From positions 297,551-361,550 of the forward strand of contig JAKZZE010000037.1 in NCBI GenBank assembly GCA_024220505.1: 64,000 nt of DNA, written 5' to 3'. Both the position numbers and the translations under genes were made by a program. How positions within the stretch are numbered: position 1 is the first letter of the stretch; the number at the start of each line of letters is the position of its first letter. This document shows, piece by piece, positions 54,618 through 64,000 of the stretch. The stretch comes from Rhizopus arrhizus. Lineage: Eukaryota > Mucoromycota > Mucoromycetes > Mucorales > Rhizopodaceae. The notes below the pieces were generated by a model. It was not told the DNA's origin and did no database searches. It was given only the letters and a program-made list of their open reading frames with translations.

Positions 54618-55790
54618 TTATTTTTCTGCAGCAAGTTCTGCAAACCAGGCTGGATTATGTTGAACTCGATCAAAGCTAACATTCTTAAGGCAATTTATTA
54701 TACCGTTAAAGGTATTGTTATGGTGCTTTCTTCGCCAAATAAATTCAATAAGCAACCAAGGTATCATTTTCTTTGTTCTGAGGGCAGGAGTTGCATTCAT
54801 TTTTATTCCATTCCAAGTTCCTAAAGAAATTTTAGAATGATTTTGAGCTATAAACCTTTGTATATAGTAACCTTGTTCTTACCCTCAATTGTATTGGTAT
54901 GAACATCGCCATCACGAAATGTTACACTATGGCTGACAGTTCGATGTATTAAGTTCATTCCAAGGTTTACCATACTTTCATATGCTCGCCAACAGTCTGT
55001 ATGTACTATGGATGCATCTGCAACATAATTTTGGATAATTGTATTTATCGTTTCCGTGTTTCTGTTATTCACCACAACAAGGAAGTACTTTCGTTCAGGT
55101 GTCTTTTCCACACCACCAAGCATCCAAACACCCTCCACATGGTGTCCACGATGACACTTTCTTTTTCCAAACTTTGATTCATCAATTTCTACCACGATTG
55201 GATTTCGATCCGCATCATAGTCTCCAATTTTACAATCATTTTGCTGCAAATCTTCTTGTAAGACTTGGTACCAATCTTAACGTTTTGCGTACTGTATTAG
55301 GAGAGCATCCAACCATGGTAGAAATTGCTATGCGGCGTATTTTCAAACGCCAAAAGTAAAGAATGGATAGAGTGTCATAGTTTGGTAAGTTTCGATGAGG
55401 AAAAAAGGAAGCGTTTCGTACAGCTATTTGACGTCCATTACAATATTTTTCGCCGGTTTCCTGGTTTATAGTTATGTCATTACATCTCCAACATGGATTA
55501 CTTCTCGCTTGTTCCAAGTACATAATACTTCCTTCAGCACCATTTTGTGGACATAATGGGAACATTTTGCTCTCTGCTCCAATTATGTGGCAAAATGGTA
55601 CTGTGATGTAACTCTTCATCAACTTCAAAATCTTCTTTTTCCAGTCATTCTTCAATATCGTCGTTATTGATAGAAATAAATGCTTCATCCAAGTTTGAAT
55701 TTTGTTCAGTTTATAAATGTGTTTTTTCTACTTCATCATCAGAATCAACAATAATAACAGGGCTACTTGATGAAGCAACAGATAACGACA
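54618..55790 (-). pseudogene. Merlin-D transposase, broken
   Basis: A second Merlin lineage on the minus strand. The N-terminal zinc-like part (about 55560-55400) contains CWRCND and NASFFPHRNLP. The catalytic core follows, with VEIDESKFGKRKCHRGHHVE, IVHTDCWRAYES and VHTNTIEG. A short intron of about 60 bp separates this from the last exon (TWNGIK, then PWLLIEFIWRRKH). Asp, Asp and Glu are all present. One extra base near 55245 shifts the frame between the two halves, and stops lie in the N-terminal extension near 55640 and 55715. TIRs were not identified. Confidence 0.8.
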
Positions 55791-55794
55791 CAGA

Positions 55795-56083
55795 CGGTGG
55801 TTAAACCCCAAAAGAGTTATGGATACCAGCACAAAACGCTTATAAAATTGTGGTTGTGGTTTTCAACGCAGAAACAGAACCAATGGACCACAAAAACGCA
55901 AAAAAAGAAAATTGTGTTTACGGTTAAAATCCAAAATCCTATGGTTGCCAGCTTAATTTCATAGTTGTGGTTTAGGCACTTTTTATGACGGTAACTAAAG
56001 TTAGAGTCACGGCTATATCGAAAAAGTAAAATCCAGTGTTGTCCGGTTACTTTTCGGAGTGAGAACCAACACTAGGCGCGGGT
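55795..56083 (+). repeat. Family-H repeat, copy 3 (diverged)
   Basis: Begins GGTTAAACCCCAAAAGAGTT, later ATCCTATGGTTGCCAGCTTA, and ends with a piece like the 133-bp unit (GAGTGAGAACCAACACTAGG). As at 44346, it starts directly against a Merlin transposase remnant. Confidence 0.55.
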
Positions 56084-56565
56084 GATTGGGACTTCAGGCC
56101 ACGATGGATAAATCATTAGATATACAGTTCAATCGGAGATATTTACAGTCCAAATATGGAAACAAGGGTTTTTGAGTATGGAGAATACGATGCCGCAGTT
56201 TAAATATTAAAATTCCGACATATTGCTGCTCTAATCGCAGAATTTGGCACTTTTTCCATGTTCCGTAAATGTAGTCCAATCCTGTTATCACGTAGCTTAT
56301 CCATTAGGTACCAGACATTGTAATTAATGCACTCAATCATAAAACTTTTGATTTTCTCTGCATCACTTCGGCTAGCTTTTTTAAAATACGTATACACGAA
56401 ATTTTCTTTAAATTTGGCATAAAATAGTCATTGAAAGTAATGAAAGAGATACACAGAACAATATTAGTATTTAGTTACGGTTAAAAAGCATCTTGCAACC
56501 CATGAAGAGCATAAATTAATTTAACTGTAAGTGGGACACAATCATATTATTTTCTCGTTCTGACA
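56084..56565 (+). repeat. Family-F repeat, copy 2
   Basis: Begins GGGACTTCAGGCCACGATGG, like 40470. A minus frame at 56397-56200 reads DAEKIKSFMIECINYNVWYL and on, which looks protein-like but is not recognised. Confidence 0.45.
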
Positions 56566-56567
56566 GA

Positions 56568-56650
56568 TAGTTAAAATAGCTTGGTTGGAAAAGTGTGGTC
56601 TTCCCAAAGTGATGATCCTGGGTTCGATACCCGGATGTGGATGATTGTTT
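56568..56650 (+). other. tRNA-like sequence (possible SINE head or tRNA relic)
   Basis: TAGCTTGGTTGGAAAAGTG resembles an A box region. CTGGGTTCGATACCCGG forms a perfect T-arm with a consensus B box, and CTTCCCAA resembles a Gly(CCC) anticodon loop. The acceptor strands do not pair, so it is not a working tRNA. Confidence 0.45.
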
Positions 56651-57535
56651 TTATCGGAAATTTTGATCCTTCAACATTTTGTTCACGGAATTTTAATTCG
56701 ACGTAAGCCACAAAGGAAAAGAAGTTATCCCTTAAAATTTTTTTCTTTCTCTTTCGTTTTTTTTTTTTTTTTTCCTTTTTTTTCCTTTTTTCTTTTGTAA
56801 CTGAAGGTAAGTTTAATATAGTATTTAATGTAGTATTGTTTTCAATACTAATTTTTATCATCTTTGTAAAACATTGAATTGTTTAAATATTTTTATTCAA
56901 ACTGAACGCAGAGTATTATACAAGATGTCAACAAACAACAATAATTTAACTTCAAATGGACCAAGCTCAAGAGTCACTACGGCGCAAAAAAATCTCCGCA
57001 TAACACTCATTGTAGGCGCGGATTAATAAAATAAAGATGCTAAAAATGTCGAATTTAGCATAATTTAGAATAAAATTGGAATAACATTGGAGTAAAACAT
57101 GATGCTACATGAACTCTCATACGCTTTCACATAACAATTTAATTGGATGAGGCAAAATTGGAGTAAAATGGAGTAAAATTGGTCTAAAGTATAACAATTT
57201 AATTGGATGAGGCAGACATTAGCTGTTCTGTATATAAGCAGAGTATGGCTATGTTTAATCAATTATGTCCAGTAAAATGGGTAGGTTTATTATTGTATAG
57301 GGCAGTATAAATGGACAAATTTAAATGATTTAATAATACGATGCTTTATTTATTTTATTATATTATTCATTTGAATAAAAAAAAAAAGTAATAACAAAAA
57401 AAAAGTAATAACAAAAAAAAAGTAATAGCAAAAAAAAAAAAATAATAAAAAAAAAAGAATAATAAAAGAAAAGGAATAATAAAAAAAAAGGAATACAGAA
57501 TGAACAGATCCAATATAATCGTACGTCATTACTTA

Positions 57536-57600
57536 CCTGTCCTCGACAATATTCAATGCAACCCATTTAGCAGATTTAATTACTTTCAACAATCTACATT
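57536..57600 (-). other. Exon-like piece in CACTA element
   Basis: On the minus strand an acceptor-like TGTAG, a frame reading LLKVIKSAKWVALNIVEDR, and a consensus donor AG-GTAAGT follow each other. It may be a small exon of a captured gene. Weak on its own. Confidence 0.3.
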
Positions 57601-58733
57601 GCAATCTATATTCAACAGAATAATTAATATTTAAACATATGCAATTTTATTTCTATTTACCAAAATTGTTTTCCTTTTTTTTATCACATGATAGATAATT
57701 GTCTTATACAACCATTGTTACTTTTCCTCAAGTCCGTGCGCCTATGCTTTATTGGGTTTCATAATACTCTATCATCATTGCTGTTATCGTTAATATCATT
57801 ACAGTTGCTTCATACAAAATCCACATTGCAAAATAAAACAAAGTATTAAAATCTAATAAATAAAAAACATCAGTTAAGAAAAAAGTAACAAGCAAACAAA
57901 TTATACCTTTTGTCTTGTTCAAACATACTATCTATACAATATGATGTTGGTTAAGGTTCAATCTATCTGAAGCAGCATAGAGTATAATTTTACCTAATAT
58001 CAACAGCATACACAATATGAAACAACACACCAAGCATAGTATACAAAAGCAGAGGATGAATAGTTGCGACAAACTGGTCTACAGCATGATAGAGTATTGA
58101 TTATACAGCTAGGTTGCACACTACAGATAGAGTCAGTAAAGTGTCAAGGTAAGGAGCGGAAAGAAATACAAATAAAGATATGAAGAAGAGCAAGGGTTGT
58201 TGCATGTTGTAATGTAGCCATAACTAAGTTTTCTTTAATTAGTGAACCATTCGTTAAAAACATCTTGTTTGACTAAAGCTCTCGCAATATTTGAAGTAAA
58301 AGAATACTAGAGCTTACTATAAGCAAAGATAAAAAGAAATGGTTAAAAGGAATACAACATCCAACAACTTCATACCCATGCAACATAATAATTGTTTTTT
58401 TTTTTTTTTTTTTTTTCATTTGTAATGCGTTGACTGTTTGAGCTGATTTAGTTTTAGCTATTTTGTTTTCAAAACATGGTGCATATCAGCAATAACTAAA
58501 AGTATCAAAAACTGTTAACAAAGTAGAGTAATAATGAATATACGAAAAAAAAAAAAAAAAAAAAAGAAAAGAGCCATAAAAAAATAAAAAAATAAAATAA
58601 TGCTTTAAAATCCATGCAAGTTTATTTCATACAATTAACGTCATAGGACCAATGGCATTGAGGAATAATAACTAAGCTATATAAAAAAGTACCAACATTA
58701 CCATCATGGAGATCTAGTCATGACAAGACAATT

Positions 58734-58871
58734 CTAAACGACATTTAACAAACAATAGTAGAATTTATTTAACAAAAGATAAAACAATAAAAAGAAAAAG
58801 AAACAATTATATTCTTCTCTTTTATTTTGACGACGAGAAGTAGGACGAGTGCCAGAACGGGTGGTAGACAT
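58734..58871 (-). CDS. Small basic ORF in CACTA element
   Basis: 45 codons from ATG at 58871. The first 22 residues (MSTTRSGTRPTSRRQNKREE..) look like a real N-terminus; the remainder is hydrophobic and low in complexity. It may be a first exon rather than a full gene. No family recognised. Confidence 0.25.
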   Translation of the reverse strand: MSTTRSGTRPTSRRQNKREEYNCFFFFLLFYLLLNKFYYCLLNVV

Positions 58872-59357
58872 AATGGTATGCTTTCCGATCTTTAATACCT
58901 TTTTTCATTTCATTTATGTAGCCTTTTTTTTTTTATTTTTTTATGCTTTTATGCCTATGTCTATGATTTAATAGCTTCTTTTTCCATGTTCTTTTTTTTA
59001 ATTACCATCAAAACTCCATCCAAAATATATATCTAATCTTCTCTTATGTATGTGCTGTATTCACGTAAATCACTTTTCGACTATAATCCAAATAAATTCT
59101 ATGCATATGTTTCTATGCTTAAAACCTTTTACAAGAAACTATTTTTATACGTTTTGTAGCTGTAATAAAAAAAATCGTTTTAAGAGTTTTTAAACAAAGC
59201 TTCAGGTTTTGTATCTGTTAACAAGTTGCACTGCAAAATGATATGTTATTTGACACCTTCCATTATCTCTACAGTGTTACGTTGTTGTTAAAGGGATTTA
59301 TAGCCTTATATCCAATATGCTAATCAAAATAAGATTTTTTCATTATGAGTACTGAAC

Positions 59358-59391
<34 letters not shown>

Positions 59392-62300
59392 CCTACCAAA
59401 TAAAGACTTTTTTTCTACTAAATATTTCATAAAGCATAGGACTAAACGGAATGTAGCTCATATACTATAAACATACATTAGATGCAATGTATATCAACAA
59501 ACGATCACTATTTACCTTAAAAAAAAGCTAATTCTTGTTAAATAATTGTAAAAACTAGATTAAGGTACAAGATAAATAATAACAGTTTAATTGTTAGCAA
59601 GTGTTTAGAATAGTAAAAATAATTACGAGCCGTAAGAATTTCGTAGCAGGATTACATGAAGAAAGAAAAGAAGTACAATCGGAAGTTTCTTGTACTTTTT
59701 GAAACGCTTGTAAGTTATAACGACGTCATCCTAGAGCATTTGCAAACTCGTTTTTTTTTTTTATTACAATTATTTTGAAATTCGGTTTTTTCATGATTAC
59801 AACAATTATTAGTAGTCAAACAGATTGAATTCCTTTGGCTTCAATTAAACTGACTATAACAGAGAAAAAGTATAATAACAAAGGACAACCTACTCAAATC
59901 AATATTTTTACCCAATGAAGAAGTAATTTAAACAAATTACTTTATTGTATATGGTCTGAATTTGATATTAGTTTATACAACTCTTTTTTATATCTATTAC
60001 GCATTTATATTCTTCAGTTTATTTCCCCATATTTAATACAAAAAAATAAAGATTCACAACTATGACAAATTACTCTCAGTTCAATTAACATAAAAAGTTT
60101 GTAATGTAACTCGACTAGTAAAAGTATAATGAAGCAGTACTACAATTGGATACAAAGAAAAGTTACAGCAATCAAAGCATATCTTGTTTAAATTTGCTAA
60201 AATAAATAGAACTAAAGGCACAGGTGCATTACTGACTCTTTGCCATAATGCTTACATGTCTTCTTTTTCACATTTTAAGTTTCCATTAAAAACATATCAG
60301 CTAGAGCACAAGATGTGGAAGTGGTTTAAGATACGACAATTGACAGAGGCATAAAAAACGTAAGCTTTGTTCTTTTTTTTTACATTTTTGGCAGTAATGG
60401 AGCTATAAGTTGTCTCTTTTTTTGTTGTTGCAAATTATCAATTATAAAAACAACCACAAAATATAGTTCAAGATAGAAACAAAAAAGAGAGTCGCAGAAC
60501 ATTTTTTTTTTTAAAAAATAAAAAATTGTACGCAATCTACTTTCTTTGTAATTGCTTAAAAAAACTAATGAAAAGGAATCTTTTTTACGACCATTACAAT
60601 CATAATGCAGAAAAATGCAAGTTGTGTAATATCGGTTCGTTACGTCTTTTAACAGCAAAACTCAGGTTTTATATAGTTTAAAAAGTGATTTTGCCAAGTA
60701 GATCCAGCCCATTTCAATATTTACCTGCAAAAAAAAAAAAAAAAGTGGAGCAATAAAAATGAATAGAGCATTTTAAGAAAAAATGCGGAGAACAACCAAA
60801 AAATAAACTCAAAAATACACCAGAAGCGCTGTAAAAAAATGCTGCAACGAGTATTCGTATCCTTCAAGCAGGATTCTTTGCGCCGTAGTGAGTCGTACCA
60901 AACGGTGAATTAGAAAGAGAAGCAATTACAGTTTCTTACGAATCTTGTTGGAAGTAAGTGTCTTTTTTTTTTACAAAAATATGTTTACTAATTTTTTTTA
61001 GTTTTTTAAGACGTATTGGAGCTATTTCTACTCAACCAGAGGTTAGATGTCCTAAGTGCAGCGAAATAATGCGTGGTCCAACATGGAGAGCATCCCGTAA
61101 CCAATACCAATTTCGTTGTTATAATCGTGCTGTGCATCCTACAGAAGTATCTCAATCTGTTACAAAAAGTTCGATGTTTTACCGCAAGAGATGCGACATC
61201 CGTATCACATTGAAGGTTATATTTCGCCTTACGATGAACCAAGAAAGATTTTCAACGATATACAGAGACCTTTCCATTGACTACAAGATAATATCCCAGC
61301 TATACCGAGATCTTATTGTTGTATTTGAAAGCGATTTGTTAAGACATAATCCAATTATGTTAGGTAAGTTATAAATATTTCTTTTATATCTTTATTAATT
61401 TATGTGATATAGGTGGGCCAGGTGTAGATCATGTCCAAATAGACGAATCGAAATTTGGTAAAAGAAAGTACCATAGAGGCCATCGAGTAGAAGGTGTATG
61501 GGTTTTGGGCATGGTCGAAGCTATTGCCCTAGGTACAAATAGGGTTGTGACAGTATCACAAGCAAACGGCGTTACTGAAACAAGATTGGTACCTCAGTTC
61601 AAAGCAGGCCGCAGGTTTTTATGCACTGTTCCAAACAGAAATGCACGCACCCTTATACCAATCATTCGAAAGTATGTTGTTCCAGGTACAACAATCCGAA
61701 CGGATGGCTGGCGTGCCTATAGTGGCTTACACCCTAGGGAGCGGTACAATGCCCGCACTGGAGCGCTTCAAGTTGCAATGATGGATAGTGAGCAACATAT
61801 TTACAGGCATCAAGTAGTTAATCATTCCCTTGGGTTTGCTACGGAAGATCAAGTTCACCAAAACAATACTCAAGGGATGATTAACACAAACATTATAGAA
61901 GGATTGTGGGCTGATGTCAAAAGAGAAATGCAAGCTAGGCATCGTACAAAGCTCGAGTGTCCTTATAGACTAATGGAATACTTGTGGCGTTACGAAAACC
62001 GTAACCAAATTTGGAGGGCTTTAGTGCGTGGTCTAGGGGAGGTATCGTTTCCTGATATGCCAAGACAAAGAAACAGAGATGTAGAAGTTGAGAATTATCA
62101 ACTCATAACAGAAGAAGAAGGAAGTGAAGAGGTGATGGAAGGTGATCCAACTGATGAAATGAACAACAACCACGAAATTGACAGTAAATATAAAAAAAAT
62201 GTGATAGTCTTATATTTGTCTAAATTAACATAATAATAATTTCTGCATAATAGTCGATATTGGTGAAGACACAGATACGGATGATATTGATAATGATCCA

Positions 62301-62555
62301 GATTATCAAGCAGAAGTACAGTCACCTCCATTACGTCGCCGTAGGCTTAATAGAAGAACTGATGTTGCAGTTGTGATAGAAGACGAGAGCAGTGCTTTAC
62401 CTAATTCTGACAACAATAGTGTCCTTTCGGTCGAACAAGCTACAAGTAGATTACTGGAAGTTGTGCGAAACCGAGATATAGATAACTTTCAAGCAGCATC
62501 AGAAGCATTGTACAATGCTATGATCACAGAGCAAAGTACTTCAAACGCAACATAA

Positions 62556-63054
62556 TAAACGTAAAAGATATTAGAAAACACGAACATTTTTTATAAAGAT
62601 ATCTGTTACATACCTTTTCGATGTGTTAGAGTTACTTTACTGTAAATTGCTTAAACTTATATGAAGCGACTACCCTTTATTTTATGTAATCAGTGCATAA
62701 ATATAAGTTAAATTTCATTTGCAAACCAAAAGCACTATTATGCTCTTGCTTATAATTTTTCTTTGCCTAAATATTACAGACTATTTTAGTTTCTTTTTAT
62801 ACCTATTATCGAATATAAATACACATGCAATAAAAAACTAAATAGCAATGAAAAATGTATCGGATCGAATAACAGAATTTAACTTTTTTTGAATACGAAT
62901 TATAATGAGAATAACACATTTAATAAGAACATTTTAAAATTAAATTAAAAATAAGTTTGTAATTAACAAAATATGCTAAAAACGGTATGAATTAATATTT
63001 TTAAAGTATATTCACGAATAATATCGCATTGTATAATAATATATATGCTCTTAT
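62556..63054. other. Merlin-E 3' flank, non-coding
   Basis: The first about 135 bp are also present in reverse at 43999-44160. About 340 bp before LTR-E3 have no counterpart there. No gene seen. Confidence 0.5.
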
Positions 63055-64000
63055 CATTTTAGAACAGAATCTGATTGCAGTTAATACTGACAAATACAAG
63101 TCTTAATATAAGATCATAATTAAATAAAATAAAACATAAGTTTATTTAAATAAGGCCATATAATCAATTCCAATTAAACATGTTCTTTCAGAATATGCTT
63201 TGTATTAATGAGAGTTCTTTGATAAGAAGTATTAACTAAAGTAACAAAATCCAATCAAATGTCAGGTATTTCTCTAATATTTTACATAATTGGAATAACG
63301 TTATTTAAATCAGTGAAAAAATCCCAGAGTAAAAGATAATATATAACAGGCGTACAAACGAACAGACGAAAGCTTTTTACAACAATAATTATAAATGACA
63401 TTTGCTAAAGTACTTGCCAGTTAAAGGAACGCTTACAATAGAGAATATTAAGCCACTGAGAAACATTCTAATTCATATTATTTTTTTACAAAATTAAAAA
63501 AGAAAACAAATACTAAAAAGATATTGTTTAATATAATTCATACCATTTTCATAAATACAGTAAATTGGTGAGAAACAACTAATGTAAAAATAATATTTAA
63601 ATATTAAGAGTAAATTAAAAATTATCATAAATCCTAAAATTAAAATGTGTGTTGTATTAGTATCAATATTGAAAACCTTACAAAGTCATATAATTTGCAT
63701 AATATGAACTTATATTGACATTAACTTTTATCATTTCGTTTAGATTTTATCTTTTATAATGGAAATATTCCTCACTCAATAAGATATGAATATCTGCCTT
63801 CAGTTAGTGTAATTTTTACTTTTAACTTAAGCTGAATAAAGATTAGATCCAAAAGTGTTCAAATTGTTTCCCAATCTTTGTTTCCACCTTTTTTTATTAT
63901 TTTAACAATTATGCAATAATTACAGTTAGTTTTTTTTTTTTTTTTTTTTACAACTAATATTGGAGCCATAGCCAAAAAATAAAAACCTTTTAAAAATCGA
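63055..64000 (+). repeat. LTR-E3, running to the window edge
   Basis: Plus-strand relative of LTR-E2 (41466-42354) along its whole length, followed by about 60 bases of probable family-E leader. Any internal region lies beyond the window. Confidence 0.65.

Larger units (their letters stand above)
56975..60890 (+). mobile_element. CACTA-type element, non-autonomous, 3.9 kb
   Basis: Begins CACTACGGCGCAAA and ends TTTGCGCCGTAGTG, a 14-bp perfect TIR. Flanking duplicates are AGT (56972-56974, 60891-60893). CACTA ends and a 3-bp duplication are the marks of the CACTA (EnSpm) superfamily. The interior is AT-rich with long A- and T-runs, a partial repeat of ATAACAATTTAATTGGATGA (57133, 57188), and no visible transposase. 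Confidence 0.88.
56925..62555 (+). pseudogene. Merlin-E DDE transposase, exon 1 split by a CACTA element
   Basis: Inferred exons are 56925-56974 plus 60894-60953 (exon 1, split), 61002-61363, 61413-62183 and 62254-62555. Without the insertion and one duplicate these sum to 1545 nt, an open 514 residues with GT-AG introns and a TACTAAT branch point. Domains: N-terminal CPKC zinc-like motif, then the Merlin core with Asp168 (VQIDESKFGKRKYHRGH), Asp255 (IRTDGWRAYSG) and Glu320 (NIIEGLWADVK). A long acidic C-terminal tail follows, with LRRRRLNRR. It is larger than Merlin-A and a distinct lineage. Apart from the 3.9-kb insertion I see no lesion. A shorter protein starting downstream of the insertion could still contain the catalytic core. 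TIRs not found. Confidence 0.88.

Noticed and set aside
57363..57566. 67-codon Phe/Tyr-rich minus frame
   Set aside because: Complement of an (A)n GTAATAAC-type simple repeat.

Overview
This AT-rich eukaryotic window has short introns with TACTAAC/TACTAAT-type branch points and TATA-driven LTRs. Its chromodomain Ty3 elements, Merlin elements and Tc1/mariner elements point to a fungus, most likely an early-diverging Mucoromycota-type mould. The taxon is an inference. Only three features look like ordinary host genes: the start of VPS16 (minus, running off the left edge), a PH-domain gene (minus, 2524-3177) and one tRNA-Thr(CGT) gene (minus, 29994-30066). Almost everything else is transposon, often nested several layers deep.

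Layout. 5.3-15.2 kb is a stack of insertions. A reverse Ty3-A LTR is split by a reverse Ty3-C LTR. That is split by a full Ty3-A element (5603-14248, TSD ATGGA), whose gag-pol is split by a complete Merlin element (7821-10030, TSD CATTTCTT). 15.1-19.7 kb holds a Ty3-A 3' end joined to an unrecognised, possibly virus-derived ORF, then a foreign reverse-transcriptase fragment, two broken Merlin copies, a solo LTR and more fragments. 19657-25649 is an intact Ty3-B element (one 1594-aa Gag-Pol, TSD ACGAA) inserted in the gag of an older family-D element. 25.6-30 kb is a pile of family-D LTRs, one carrying a complete mariner-1. A 445-bp retroposon-like insert with a 15-bp duplication sits against the tRNA gene.

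31.3-40.5 kb is a head-to-tail run of three TIR elements (CACTG ends) separated by TCA or TCAC. The first carries mariner-2, and the third is an empty-site relative of the first. 41-44.4 kb is an inverted relative of 62.2-64 kb, with mariner-3 inserted. 44.35-56.1 kb has a 133-bp tandem repeat, a decaying Ty3-C element, a broken family-G gag with a solo Ty3-B LTR inside, and a broken Merlin-D. 56.9-62.6 kb is a four-exon Merlin-E transposase gene whose first exon is split by a 3.9-kb CACTA-type element (TSD AGT).

The Ty3 polyproteins supply capsid, protease, reverse transcriptase, RNase H and integrase. The Merlin and mariner genes each supply a DDE transposase acting on their own TIRs. The CACTG/CACTA elements show no transposase and would need one from elsewhere. 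All identifications are by eye from motifs; no database search was possible.
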